A stretch of 64,000 nt of DNA from Sphingobacterium sp. UBA7855 (GCA_002500745.1 DLST01000018.1:1-64000), one strand, 5' to 3'; positions 1-9,796 are shown, counted from the first letter of the stretch. The notes: generated by a model not told the origin, from the sequence alone. Made by a program: numbers and translations.

Positions 1-456
1 GGAAGTTTGGGGACAAATTTCCAAGCCTTTTGTTTTTATTTATTTCATTTTGGACATAACTCGCTTGAAGGATGGGAGATTATTTTTGGGAAGCAGTCTC
101 CCGAAGTGGAATTTAAGGGGCAGATCGCAGATAAAAGGAGCTCCGGGTGGGGAAACGGTGCGGCAGGCAGCTGCGCCAGGACAAAATGGCCCGGGAGGAC
201 GAAGCCGGTAGAAGGCGCACCGCGGCACTCATGACCGGTATCTTGTGCAGGTTGCATGCCGTTGGCAGCGCACCGTTGGCACCGCCGTGTTAAGCCGGCA
301 CCGCAGCATTGTAGGAGCAAATTGTATTACGGTCACCGGGGACTAAAGCGTGGTCTCTTTCGCAGCTTGTATGCCGCAGGCGCCGCCGGGCTAAACGCCC
401 TACCGAATTCGAAATATAAGACGGCCGATCGAAGGCATCAAAGACGCTACCATTTT
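1..456. other. GC-rich stretch without a convincing gene
   Basis: This stretch is clearly richer in G+C than the rest of the window: 115 of 180 bases at 121-300 by hand count, while the flanks are AT-rich. Short open frames exist on both strands, but none shows a recognisable domain, a plausible ribosome-binding site or a preferred frame. There are short internal repeats: CCGTTGGCA at 259-267 and again at 273-281, and a 15-nt segment at 247-261 that recurs at 362-376 with two differences. It may be a decayed gene or foreign DNA; I cannot assign a function. Confidence 0.4.
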
Positions 457-552
457 ATAGCTTAGTTTAGGGTTTACTTAGGGTTTAGTTAGGGTTTGTT
501 TAGGTTTAGTATAGGTTGAACCCATACTAAACCTAACTTAAGACTAAGCTAT
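457..552. repeat. 11-bp phased G-run array ending in an inverted repeat
   Basis: G-runs begin at 470, 481, 492, 503 and 514, so they are spaced exactly 11 bp apart. They are followed by C-runs at 521 and 532, also 11 bp apart. The unit is a variant of TTAGGGTTTAG. The arm at 501-512 is the exact reverse complement of 524-535, and 457-465 is the exact reverse complement of 544-552, so the whole element can fold on itself. It lies beyond the 3' end of the sphingolipid operon. A second element with the same architecture but different sequence lies at 45325-45396. Function is unknown. Confidence 0.7.
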
Positions 553-811
553 AGGTAAACAAATTCTAGACTAATGAATAAAAGAGTTATTACATTGTTT
601 TCCATATTCAATCCACACTGAAACGGGATACGCTCAAAAAAGCCACCGCCAGCTCGCATGGCGAGAATGCTTCCACAATAGGTTCATTCAGAAAGCCATC
701 AAATATAAATCGCAAGTACACACCTCGGTTAATCAGCGATCGACAAAATAATAGAAATAGAAACAATTTACAATCAGCTAGAACTGCTGCATTAGGAAAT
801 AAAGAAATAAA
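553..811. other. Intergenic, nothing recognised
   Basis: AT-rich spacer downstream of the sphingolipid operon. I see no gene, RNA or clear terminator hairpin here. Confidence 0.5.
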
Positions 812-1210
812 TTAGTCCTTTTCATCAGTTTTAAAAACCCAAAAACGTTGAAGTGTATAGTTGAAGCCCAAAGAAACGAGCAACTCTACAACAAGTTTTG
901 AGAAAAGGAAATTCACATGATATACATCAACTAAAAAATGAATACCTGTAGACTTCAGTGCAATGCTACCACAAACAACAATCACAAATTTCCATAGTTG
1001 GCTTCCTACAGACTTTTGTGTGCTTCCAAACGACCAGTAGCGATTGATCAGAAAATTAACAATTGCTCCAAGGCTGCCGCTAATAGCATTAGAAAAAGGA
1101 GCACTGATATGAAGTAATTTATAGCACGCTGAGTATACCCCAAAATCAAACAAACCGCCTAAAAAGGCGGAAAGTTGCGCTTTTAAAAAAGTAACAAACT
1201 TGGAAGACAT
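812..1210 (-). CDS. GtrA family membrane protein
   Basis: A 132-aa protein with four predicted membrane segments and the usual family length. The GtrA signature is visible as NFLINRYWSF near residues 52-61 and NYTLQRFWVF near the C-terminus. GtrA proteins are thought to help move lipid-linked sugars or other polyisoprenyl-phosphate or lipid intermediates across the inner membrane. It is the last gene of the sphingolipid operon, 2 nt after the CDP-alcohol phosphotransferase, which suggests translational coupling. From position alone, it might help translocate a ceramide-derived or glycosylated lipid; no substrate can be read from the sequence. Confidence 0.85.
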   Translation of the reverse strand: MSSKFVTFLKAQLSAFLGGLFDFGVYSACYKLLHISAPFSNAISGSLGAIVNFLINRYWSFGSTQKSVGSQLWKFVIVVCGSIALKSTGIHFLVDVYHVNFLFSKLVVELLVSLGFNYTLQRFWVFKTDEKD

Positions 1211-1212
1211 CG

Positions 1213-1905
1213 TTAAATATTCTCCTCCTGCTGTTTCATCAATTTATCCTCTTTATCTTTTTCATCGCCCAATTTGAGAAGTAGGCGCGTATCATTTGCA
1301 TTAATTATAAATAGCGCAATACAAATTACAAGTACGCACCAATTAATGGATCCAGGCATTAAGACTTCGAAGAGCATGACTAATGAAATAACCACGCGGA
1401 TTTCAGTGGGGCCCAAAATCCCAGCATCTATTGTATACTTATCCGTAATTCTATACCTAAGCTGAGAAATAATCATTGCCCAACCATATAATGCCACTAA
1501 TGAAAAACCCAGGTACTTGTAATCTCCTACAGTGTAAAGCACATATCCCAGTCCAATGAAAACCGTACTGATCCAATCCATTACAATATCCAACGCAAAA
1601 CCGTACCACCGACGGGATTTATTCCGATAAAATGCGATCCGTCCATCCAATGAATCACCAAACCACTGCACAAAAAAACCAGGAATTCCTAGAAGTAAAT
1701 AACGGATATCAACGTATTCGGCCAGTATAAAACTTCCCAATATCATTAACGAACCTAGAAATCCGATGGCTGTAAGTCCATCAGAAGTAATCCAATTTGG
1801 GATTCGGGGAACGAGATACGAAATAAGCTTTTGTTCGGGTTCACTTAAGATATTTGTTCGCTTTCTATCCTGAAAAAGCTTTTTATTTATTTTTAACTCA
1901 CTCAT
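1213..1905 (-). CDS. CDP-alcohol phosphotransferase, candidate sphingolipid head-group enzyme
   Basis: A 230-aa membrane protein of the CDP-alcohol phosphatidyltransferase family, which transfers a phospho-alcohol between a CDP-linked donor and an acceptor using two metal ions. The catalytic pattern lies at residues 84-110: Asp84, Asp87, Gly88, Ala91, Gly102, Asp106 and Asp110 are kept. The position that is usually Arg after the conserved Ala is Phe92. All four metal-binding aspartates are present, so activity is plausible. About five hydrophobic segments surround the site. It lies between a ceramide reductase candidate (9 nt upstream) and gtrA. I infer that it makes the head group of ceramide phospholipids, such as ceramide phosphoethanolamine or phosphoinositol. 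A phosphatidylglycerophosphate-type role is the alternative. Confidence 0.8.
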   Translation of the reverse strand: MSELKINKKLFQDRKRTNILSEPEQKLISYLVPRIPNWITSDGLTAIGFLGSLMILGSFILAEYVDIRYLLLGIPGFFVQWFGDSLDGRIAFYRNKSRRWYGFALDIVMDWISTVFIGLGYVLYTVGDYKYLGFSLVALYGWAMIISQLRYRITDKYTIDAGILGPTEIRVVISLVMLFEVLMPGSINWCVLVICIALFIINANDTRLLLKLGDEKDKEDKLMKQQEENI

Positions 1906-1914
1906 TATCTGCTA

Positions 1915-2907
1915 TTATAGCCATTTATTTTCTTTATACCAAGCCAATGCCTCCATTAAGCCTTTCTTCAAATCATATTTAGGTTGGTATTGTATGTGAC
2001 GTTGGGCAGCAGAGATATCACAGCCCCAGTTTTCTGCTGTAAGTTCATTTAGCCTTTCCGGATATAATACAGGTATTGCTTTAGATTTTCTATACAGAAG
2101 CTCAAAAATAACGGCGATCGCTTTCACAATCCCTAAAGGAATGTGCATACGAAACATTCTCTTTTGGCTAAAATCTTTAAAAATTTTCGCCATATCATAA
2201 CGGCTATATACCTGTCCGTCACTGAGGTTATACACCTGTTTTCCTCCCTGATCAAAACGGCAGGCATGAAGAATGGCCTGTACCAAGTCGGCAACATAAA
2301 TGAAGCTAAGCTTCTGTGGCGAGCGGCCAACATATGCATCCATACCTCCGTTCATGGTTTTAAAAAGAATAAAGATATCCTTTTCACGGGGACCATATAC
2401 TGCAGTAGGCCGCAAAATTGTTAGTGGATAATCTTTAAAGTCATTCAATATAAGTTCCGCTTTCTGCTTACTACGTCCATATGCTGTAACCGGATGATAG
2501 GGATTACCTTCATCAATCAGCATTGCATCATAGCGAACGGGACCAATAGCGGCCAAACTACTAACAAAAACAAATCTTTTGATGGGATTTTTTAATGAAA
2601 AACAAGCTGCTGCCAAACTTTTTGTATACACAACATTGACCTTTTCAAGATCTTCTTCACGTTTGGCACGTGTCATTGCCGCAGCATGAACTACATAGGA
2701 ATAATTTTCAGCTTCCAACAATGTTCTGATAGATCCTTCATCAGAGAAATCTGGGTAAACAAACCTATCTACAACGGAGCGAATTTCTGAAACATCACTT
2801 GACTTTCTCACCGCAGCATGAACTTCCATCCCTGCCGCCTTCGCTGCTCTTGTCAAATGATAACCTACAAAACCACTCGCTCCGGTGATTAATATTTTTT
2901 CTATCAT
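1915..2907 (-). CDS. NAD-dependent epimerase/dehydratase, ceramide reductase candidate
   Basis: A 330-aa extended short-chain dehydrogenase. The Rossmann nucleotide-binding motif GASGFVG is at residues 9-15 and the catalytic YGRSK is at 143-147, preceded by the usual serines at 116-117. Its start overlaps the stop of the GNAT-like gene by 4 nt. In Caulobacter, an epimerase-like protein (CerR) next to spt and bcerS reduces the 3-keto group of oxidised ceramide. The same gene neighbourhood here suggests the same step. A sugar-nucleotide epimerase cannot be excluded from motifs alone. Confidence 0.82.
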   Translation of the reverse strand: MIEKILITGASGFVGYHLTRAAKAAGMEVHAAVRKSSDVSEIRSVVDRFVYPDFSDEGSIRTLLEAENYSYVVHAAAMTRAKREEDLEKVNVVYTKSLAAACFSLKNPIKRFVFVSSLAAIGPVRYDAMLIDEGNPYHPVTAYGRSKQKAELILNDFKDYPLTILRPTAVYGPREKDIFILFKTMNGGMDAYVGRSPQKLSFIYVADLVQAILHACRFDQGGKQVYNLSDGQVYSRYDMAKIFKDFSQKRMFRMHIPLGIVKAIAVIFELLYRKSKAIPVLYPERLNELTAENWGCDISAAQRHIQYQPKYDLKKGLMEALAWYKENKWL

Positions 2908-4025
2908 AATGATTTTTGATACAAACGATAACGTTTGTACAATTCTCCATTCATTTGCTCAATCGCGTGGTTCATCATATAATTGTGCTCCAACATCCAT
3001 GAACATTCGGCCCCTTTAATATTGGAATCTTTTGATTCTTTTATAATTCGACCATATAAACACGCCTCAATACCTAGTTTACGGTAGTCTTCCAGCACCC
3101 CTAACATGAGTACGCGAAGCAAATTTATTTTTTTCCTTCCAAATAACAATTTAAAAATGCCCGTAGGAAGTAAACGACCCCGCTTCACCTTAATCAGGAT
3201 CTGGTTAATATCCGGTATGCCCAGGCCAAAACCAACAAGTTCACCGTCTTTCTCAGCTACGATAGCAAACCGAGGATCGAGGATCATTTTTAGATCCTTG
3301 GCTGTATAATTAAACTCGTCTTCAGTCATGGGAACAAATCCCGAATTTTTATCCCATGCTCTATTGTAAATATCACGAACCCTTGCCGCCTCATTTTTAA
3401 AATCTTTCACATTGAACTGACGCAAGGTGATCCCAGATCTTTTCAGACGCTCCTCCAGCCTATCCAAAAGCAATACAGAACGCTTATCAGCAGATTTCTC
3501 CATCACCAAATAAGCGCGTAAGTCCACTTTATGACCATAGCCTGAATTGGTAATTAGATCGATGTAATAGGGTGAATTATACGGCATCATAGCTACCGGT
3601 GGCATATCAAAGCCTTCAACCAATAAACCTACAGTGTCATTGGTAGATAAGTTAATCGGCCCCACAATCGTATCACCACCTTTTGCTTTCACCCATTTTT
3701 CTGCTGTTTCAAACAATGCATTTGCGACCTCCTGATCATCTATACAGTCGAAAAATCCCCATTGCCCCTCATTCACGTGATTAAAGGCGTTATGGTTATT
3801 ATTCCAGATTGCACAAATGCGGCCAACAATTTTATCGTTACGATAAGCTAGAAAAGGTTGTGCTTGAGAATGTTTATAAAAAGGATGCTTGTCAGGGGAA
3901 AGCAAATCGTTTTGTTCAAGAAATAAGGCCGGTACATAATTAGGATTTCCCTCATAAAGACTATGAGGGAAATCTATAAACAGCCGTCTTTGTTTCTTCG
4001 TTTCAACGGGTATAATCTGAATCAT
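2904..4025 (-). CDS. GNAT-fold acyltransferase, bacterial ceramide synthase candidate
   Basis: A 373-aa protein with an extended N-terminal region and a GNAT-like C-terminal half; the segment with VLEDYRKLGIEACLYGRI near residues 310-327 corresponds to the acyl-CoA-binding loop. It is about twice the length of an ordinary GNAT N-acetyltransferase, as is usual for the family found beside spt in Bacteroidetes. In Caulobacter a protein of this type (bCerS) N-acylates the long-chain base. It lies 11 nt downstream of spt and overlaps the reductase candidate by 4 nt, so the three are almost certainly co-translated. The ceramide synthase role is inferred from context. Confidence 0.82.
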   Translation of the reverse strand: MIQIIPVETKKQRRLFIDFPHSLYEGNPNYVPALFLEQNDLLSPDKHPFYKHSQAQPFLAYRNDKIVGRICAIWNNNHNAFNHVNEGQWGFFDCIDDQEVANALFETAEKWVKAKGGDTIVGPINLSTNDTVGLLVEGFDMPPVAMMPYNSPYYIDLITNSGYGHKVDLRAYLVMEKSADKRSVLLLDRLEERLKRSGITLRQFNVKDFKNEAARVRDIYNRAWDKNSGFVPMTEDEFNYTAKDLKMILDPRFAIVAEKDGELVGFGLGIPDINQILIKVKRGRLLPTGIFKLLFGRKKINLLRVLMLGVLEDYRKLGIEACLYGRIIKESKDSNIKGAECSWMLEHNYMMNHAIEQMNGELYKRYRLYQKSL

Positions 4026-4036
4026 ACGATTAGATT

Positions 4037-5272
<1,236 letters not shown>

Positions 5273-5414
5273 TTAGATGTTATTGTAACAAACAAAATTA
5301 TCGAACTGGACTTTTATATAAAAAACTCGGCCTCCGATGAAAAATCTGCTATATCCACAATGTAAGCTAAAATTCTACGTTGTATATATTCACAATAATT
5401 CCAAAAAAACGTTG

Positions 5415-5422
5415 CAAACATA
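5415..5422 (-). promoter_or_regulatory. -7 promoter element for the sphingolipid operon
   Basis: Read on the minus strand this is TATGTTTG, a match to the Bacteroidetes consensus TAnnTTTG. It would give a leader of about 175 nt before spt. No good -33 TTTG was seen. A second minus-strand match (TAATTTTG) lies closer to the gene at 5293-5300. Confidence 0.45.
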
Positions 5423-5556
5423 CGAAAACATAATCTGACTTTCACTTAAATTTAGTCATATTTTTAAGACATCGTCCAAAACAGTTAATTTTATTTTAAT
5501 ACTCCGCTAACATCCCTCCACATAATTCTACTTTAAAATAAGACAATTTTAATAAT

Positions 5557-5564
5557 TATATTTG
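5557..5564 (+). promoter_or_regulatory. -7 promoter element for smpB
   Basis: TATATTTG matches the Bacteroidetes -7 consensus TAnnTTTG and lies about 80 nt before the smpB start codon. The -33 element is not obvious. Confidence 0.45.
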
Positions 5565-5647
5565 CGAACTTTAAATTATCCTATAATTAGTTACATTTAG
5601 GTTCATTGCAATAGCAATGGTGTAGACTTACTAATATACAACAATAT

Positions 5648-6103
5648 ATGGCTTTATCTTCAGATATCAATATAAAAAATAAAAAAGCTTCTTTTGAATA
5701 TCACTTACTAGACAAGTACATAGCAGGAATTCGCCTATTGGGAACAGAAATAAAATCCATTCGCGAAGGCAAGGCAAATATCAACGATAGTTTCTGCAGT
5801 TTTTTTGAAGACGGACTCTACATTCGTAACATGCACATTGCCGAATACTCCATGGGTTCTTTCTATAATCACGAAGCAAAACGGGACCGTCAGCTGCTAT
5901 TGACAAAAAGAGAATTAAAAAAATTGAAAGAGAAAGGGGAAGAACGTGGTTTTACCATCGTCCCTTTACGCATTTTTATCAGTCCACGTGGTTTCGCTAA
6001 AGTTGAAATTGCCTTGGCTCAGGGCAAAAAGGATTTCGACAAACGGGAAAACATTAAAGAAAGAGATGTCAAGCGTGAACTTGACCGTGTAATGAAATTC
6101 TAG
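5648..6103 (+). CDS. smpB: SsrA-binding protein SmpB
   Basis: A 151-aa basic protein of normal family length. SmpB binds tmRNA and brings it to stalled ribosomes for trans-translation. Typical segments are visible: ASFEYHLLDKYIAGIRLLGTE near the N-terminus, the GKANINDSF loop and the basic tail KKDFDKRENIKERDVKRELDR. It stands alone, convergent with the AraC regulator, and the two stops are almost adjacent. The tmRNA gene itself is not in this window as far as I can see. Confidence 0.97.
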   Translation: MALSSDINIKNKKASFEYHLLDKYIAGIRLLGTEIKSIREGKANINDSFCSFFEDGLYIRNMHIAEYSMGSFYNHEAKRDRQLLLTKRELKKLKEKGEERGFTIVPLRIFISPRGFAKVEIALAQGKKDFDKRENIKERDVKRELDRVMKF

Positions 6104-6104
6104 G

Positions 6105-7007
6105 TTAACGCGCCAGGACATATGCGCCTGGCGTAATGCCCACTCTACTTTTAAAAAGCCGAACAAAATAGTTGACATCGTTAAACCCAGCACCATAGCA
6201 AGACTCCTTTACATTGCGGGTTAGCAAAAGCATCTTTTTTGCTACCTCAATACGCTGTTGGATCACATACTCCATAGGACTAAGCCCCAGCTCGCGGTTA
6301 AACATCCGCGTAAGGCTCGCCTTACTCATGTGAGCAGTCCGTTCGAGCAGTGCCATTGTAATTTTCTCCGTAATATGCTTCTGAATAAATTCCTGCAAAT
6401 GTAGCAGAATTTTGTTGGGCGATTTACCAATTTTCAATGCTATCGATGACTGGGACTGCAATAACCGAATTGTAAGCTCTTTAAAAGCGAGATCGGCGAG
6501 CACATCTTTTAACGGATTTTCGCTGATAATGATCTGAAATAACTTATTCACCAAATCTGCGAGCTCCGTAGAATTATAGAGGTGAAAAAGGTCGGGATCA
6601 ATACGCCAATGATTGACCTGCTCTTTGGGATAAAATTCATTCAAATAGTCTAAAACTGCCGCTATCTTCTCTTTGTGAATCGTCAAAGCAGTACACTGCG
6701 TAGGCTTTTCTAAAGTAGCTTCAGGAAAATCGATGTGCATGCCAACAAGCGCGGGCAATACCATCATCTGCCCCGGCAGATAATCAAAAGCCTTTACATT
6801 ATCCAAATGCATGATCTTCTTCCCTTGGATCATATTAATCATAACAAGATCATCGAAACACAAGGGCACCTGTTCAGAAACACGATACGTTTCGTAGATG
6901 TTAAGCTCTAGGCTATCTAACGTGAATGCGCGTCGGTTTTCCACTAATGTACTCAACTCCCGAGCCTGAGAAAATGGCAATGTATGAATTAACTTCCTGT
7001 CTCCCAT
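6105..7007 (-). CDS. AraC family transcriptional regulator
   Basis: A 300-aa regulator. The C-terminal ~100 residues hold two helix-turn-helix motifs (around HMSKASLTRMFNRELG and AGFNDVNYFVRLFKSRVG), ending in the usual PGAYV-type segment. The N-terminal two thirds resemble the AraC_N effector-binding type rather than the arabinose cupin. It is divergent from the aldehyde dehydrogenase gene, 172 nt apart, so it very probably controls that gene in response to an aldehyde or alcohol; this is inferred from position. A 7-bp hairpin with arms CGCCAGG and CCTGGCG lies inside its last codons. Confidence 0.92.
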   Translation of the reverse strand: MGDRKLIHTLPFSQARELSTLVENRRAFTLDSLELNIYETYRVSEQVPLCFDDLVMINMIQGKKIMHLDNVKAFDYLPGQMMVLPALVGMHIDFPEATLEKPTQCTALTIHKEKIAAVLDYLNEFYPKEQVNHWRIDPDLFHLYNSTELADLVNKLFQIIISENPLKDVLADLAFKELTIRLLQSQSSIALKIGKSPNKILLHLQEFIQKHITEKITMALLERTAHMSKASLTRMFNRELGLSPMEYVIQQRIEVAKKMLLLTRNVKESCYGAGFNDVNYFVRLFKSRVGITPGAYVLAR

Positions 7008-7135
7008 GATATACCAATTAAATAAATGGCTTTAGATCAAATATAACAAAAAAATGGAACGTCAGTTTTCACCCCTTTGAAACAATCGTGCTATGTTTTG
7101 CATCGATACTGCTACGGGATTGAATAATTGCTGGC

Positions 7136-7143
7136 TAACTTTG
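7136..7143 (+). promoter_or_regulatory. -7 promoter element for the aldehyde dehydrogenase
   Basis: TAACTTTG fits TAnnTTTG and lies 36 nt before the start codon. No consensus -33 is present at the right spacing, as expected if the AraC regulator activates this promoter. Confidence 0.45.
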
Positions 7144-7179
7144 ATAAGAAGGGAATAAAAATAATTAAAAATAACCCAT

Positions 7180-8682
7180 ATGAGCGCAATTAAAAGGCCA
7201 TCGTTCAAAGAACGATATGACAACTACATTGGTGGTAAATTCGTCGCACCAGTACAAGGAAAATATTTTGATAACATCTCACCAGTAGACGGAAAGGTAT
7301 TTACGCAAGTTGCCCATTCCACAAAAGAAGATCTGGATCTAGCTGTTGATACTGCAGCTAAAGCCTTTGAAACTTGGGGAAAGACTTCAGCCACTGAACG
7401 GAGCATCATCCTAAATAAAATCGCCGACCGTATTGAAGCCAATCTAGAATATATCGCGGCAGTTGAGACCATAGACAACGGAAAGGCGGTACGCGAAACG
7501 CTAAATGCTGACATCCCCTTAGCAATTGATCATTTTCGATATTTTGCGGGTGTAATCCGAGCTGAGGAAGGTTCCATAAGTGAATTGGACAGTAACACCG
7601 TATCCTTGATTGTACACGAACCAATCGGGGTAGTTGCACAGATTATTCCATGGAATTTCCCGATTCTAATGGCGGTATGGAAACTAGCTCCAGCGCTTGC
7701 TGCAGGGAATACCGTTGTACTAAAACCTGCTGAAGGCACACCGGCATCTATTCTTATTTTGATGGAAATAATTGGTGATTTGATTCCCGCAGGAGTGGTT
7801 AATATCGTCAACGGTTTCGGTGCGGAACTTGGTCGCGCCTTAGTCACCAACCCAAAGGTTTCCAAAGCCGCATTCACGGGTTCCACAGCAACAGGCCGTT
7901 TGGTGATGCAGTATGCCACTGAAAACATCATTCCAGTAACACTCGAACTCGGCGGAAAATCGCCAAATATTTTCTTCAGTTCGGTGATGGATGCCGATGA
8001 CGCATTTTTGGATAAGGCGATCGAAGGCGCGGTGCTATTTGCACTCAATCAAGGAGAGATTTGTACATGTCCTTCACGTTTATTGGTACAGGAAGATATC
8101 TACGATAGATTTATAGCTAAAGTCGTTGATCGGGTCAATCAGATCAAAGTTGGAGACCCATTAGATCCATCAACCATGATGGGCGCTCAGGCATCAAAAA
8201 TCCAAAAAGACAAGATCATGTCCTATATTAAACTAGGTAAAGAAGAAGGAGCAGAAGTGTTAACCGGTGGCGATGAAAACAATGTTGGCGAGGGCTTTGA
8301 AGATGGCTACTACATTAAGCCAACCCTATTCAAAGGCGATAATAAAATGCGGATTTTCCAGGAAGAAATATTTGGACCAGTACTGGCGGTCACTACCTTC
8401 AAAGATGAGGAGGAAGCAATTGCCATCGCCAACGATACAATGTATGGACTGGGAGCTGGTGTATGGACCAGAGATGCGCATCAGCTTTATCAGGTTCCAC
8501 GTGCTATTCAGGCGGGCCGTGTTTGGGTAAATCAATATCATTCCTACCCTGCTGGAGCTCCGTTTGGTGGATACAAACAGTCAGGTATCGGACGGGAAAA
8601 TCATAAAATGATGCTTGCACACTATAGACAGGCTAAAAACATGCTGATTTCCTACAGCAAAGAAAAACTTGGCTTCTTCTAA
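7180..8682 (+). CDS. Aldehyde dehydrogenase (NAD+), acetaldehyde-type
   Basis: A 500-aa enzyme of standard ALDH length that oxidises aldehydes to acids with NAD(P)+. The catalytic Cys295 lies in NQGEIC; the general base Glu256 is in LELGGKSPN. The coenzyme-binding FTGSTATG is at 232-239, and the oxyanion-hole Asn159 is in PWNFP. The GEICTC context is the form I associate with ExaC/AldB-like acetaldehyde dehydrogenases rather than betaine aldehyde dehydrogenases. It is divergent from an AraC regulator and followed by DUF779, an association common to this subfamily. It probably detoxifies or uses alcohol-derived aldehydes; the substrate is inferred. Confidence 0.95.
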   Translation: MSAIKRPSFKERYDNYIGGKFVAPVQGKYFDNISPVDGKVFTQVAHSTKEDLDLAVDTAAKAFETWGKTSATERSIILNKIADRIEANLEYIAAVETIDNGKAVRETLNADIPLAIDHFRYFAGVIRAEEGSISELDSNTVSLIVHEPIGVVAQIIPWNFPILMAVWKLAPALAAGNTVVLKPAEGTPASILILMEIIGDLIPAGVVNIVNGFGAELGRALVTNPKVSKAAFTGSTATGRLVMQYATENIIPVTLELGGKSPNIFFSSVMDADDAFLDKAIEGAVLFALNQGEICTCPSRLLVQEDIYDRFIAKVVDRVNQIKVGDPLDPSTMMGAQASKIQKDKIMSYIKLGKEEGAEVLTGGDENNVGEGFEDGYYIKPTLFKGDNKMRIFQEEIFGPVLAVTTFKDEEEAIAIANDTMYGLGAGVWTRDAHQLYQVPRAIQAGRVWVNQYHSYPAGAPFGGYKQSGIGRENHKMMLAHYRQAKNMLISYSKEKLGFF

Positions 8683-8707
8683 TAGAACTTTAATCGTAAG
8701 CTGACAC

Positions 8708-8748
8708 CGTACCAGGTGGCATCGTCAAACGCTATGCTACCTGGTACG
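8708..8748 (+). other. Strong stem-loop between the ALDH and DUF779 genes
   Basis: Arms at 8708-8722 and 8734-8748 pair over 15 bp with one G-U pair, around an 11-nt loop. No T-run follows, so it does not look like a simple intrinsic terminator. It may protect the upstream message, cause partial termination or be a protein site. Confidence 0.6.
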
Positions 8749-8822
8749 CTTCAAAAACGCAATCGATCTTTCACGCTAAATTTGATGTGGGCTAATTTTA
8801 ATAAACATGATCCAATTTTATT

Positions 8823-9197
8823 ATGATAAATAGACTAGACGTTACGGATAAAGCAAAAGATCTTATTCATGAACTTGAAGCAAAACATGGTAAATTAATG
8901 TTCTACCAAGCGGGAGGTTGCTGTGAAGGTACTCAACCGCAGTGTTTTGAACAAGGAGGGTATTTTCCCCGTACAAATGACGCCATGATCGGACTAGCGG
9001 AAGGCTATGAATTCTGGGTTGATCGCGATCTCTTTGAGTATTGGAAACATGCACATTTCACATTAGACGTACTGGATGGCTTTGGCCCTGGAGGCTTCTC
9101 GCTGGAAACTCCACTGGGCAAAACCTTCAAAGTTCACTACAGACTGTTTACATCAGAAGAGCTCAATGAATTAAGCCCCGTCAAGAGAAACGAATAG
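8823..9197 (+). CDS. DUF779 protein
   Basis: A 124-aa soluble protein of the DUF779 family, which often lies beside aldehyde dehydrogenases; its biochemical role is not known to me. Three cysteines are close together, Cys33-Cys34 in GGCCEG and Cys41 in PQCF, suggesting a metal or redox site. It lies 140 nt after the ALDH stop, with a strong stem-loop between, so it may be co-transcribed at a different level. It may be an accessory factor of the dehydrogenase. Confidence 0.9.
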   Translation: MINRLDVTDKAKDLIHELEAKHGKLMFYQAGGCCEGTQPQCFEQGGYFPRTNDAMIGLAEGYEFWVDRDLFEYWKHAHFTLDVLDGFGPGGFSLETPLGKTFKVHYRLFTSEELNELSPVKRNE

Positions 9198-9270
9198 AAA
9201 AACACGTAAATCCATAGAATCACAACCCTATCGGAGACAACAATCGAAATTCTTAGATTGATCTCTGCAC

Positions 9271-9301
9271 AAAAAAAGGACCTTTATTACGGTCCTTTTT
9301 T
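9271..9301. terminator. Bidirectional intrinsic terminator
   Basis: AAAGGACC and GGTCCTTT arms around an 8-nt loop, with A-runs on one side and T-runs on the other. It can serve both DUF779 (plus) and the thioesterase gene (minus), which converge here. Confidence 0.85.
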
Positions 9302-9354
9302 ATGTTATAAATTTTCAGAATTTTCGTCTTCTCCCCTAAAATAGCCTTCGAATT

Positions 9355-9756
9355 CTATTCAATATCCAAACCTTCAAGTACTGGAATTGGCTGCTTATTT
9401 TCATCCAGGGCAACGAATGTAAAGACACCTTCTATTGCCAACTCTCTCCCCTCCCTGTACATATGCTCCAAAAATATCTCGACCTTCACCTTCAAGCTGG
9501 TACGGCCAACATGTTGAACTCTTGCGATAGCTTCTATAATACTTCCTGAAGGAATAGCTTTATTAAAGTCTATACGATCTGTTGATACAGTGACCAACGT
9601 TTTGCGACAAAATCGTGTTGCAGCCATAAACGACACTTCATCCATAATGGACATGGCCTTGCCGCCGAATAAAGTATCGTGATGATTCGTCAAAAACGGA
9701 AACACAGTGGTACAAACATGTGTTTCAGACAAATCAATACGTTCTTGTAAAGTCAT
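9355..9756 (-). CDS. Hotdog-fold acyl-CoA thioesterase
   Basis: A 133-aa single-hotdog protein of the YciA/BFIT-like acyl-CoA thioesterase group, hydrolysing acyl-CoA to acid and CoA. The typical segments are NHHDTLFGGKAMSIMDE (active-site helix with Asp/Glu) and the substrate-binding VGRTSLKVKVEIF strand. The length is normal. It is probably monocistronic: a -7 element lies just upstream (9789-9796) and the shared terminator at 9271-9301 downstream. Acyl chain preference cannot be read from sequence. Confidence 0.92.
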   Translation of the reverse strand: MTLQERIDLSETHVCTTVFPFLTNHHDTLFGGKAMSIMDEVSFMAATRFCRKTLVTVSTDRIDFNKAIPSGSIIEAIARVQHVGRTSLKVKVEIFLEHMYREGRELAIEGVFTFVALDENKQPIPVLEGLDIE

Positions 9757-9788
9757 TTATTGTTTTATTTAGTGGATTTAAGAGGAGA

Positions 9789-9796
9789 CAAATGTA
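9789..9796 (-). promoter_or_regulatory. -7 promoter element for the thioesterase gene
   Basis: Read on the minus strand it is TACATTTG, matching TAnnTTTG, about 33 nt before the start codon. No matching -33 was seen. Confidence 0.4.

Noticed and set aside
7..465. Several short open frames on both strands in the GC-rich start of the window
   Set aside because: They overlap each other, have no recognisable domain or ribosome-binding site, and long open frames arise easily in GC-rich DNA.
467..515. Similarity of the TTAGGGTTTAG repeats to plant-type telomere sequence
   Set aside because: Repeats are few, imperfect and internal to a bacterial chromosome; the regular 11-bp spacing and the inverted copy are better described as a structural element.
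6110..6135. Hairpin CGCCAGG/CCTGGCG as a terminator for smpB
   Set aside because: It lies inside the coding end of the AraC gene and has no T-run.
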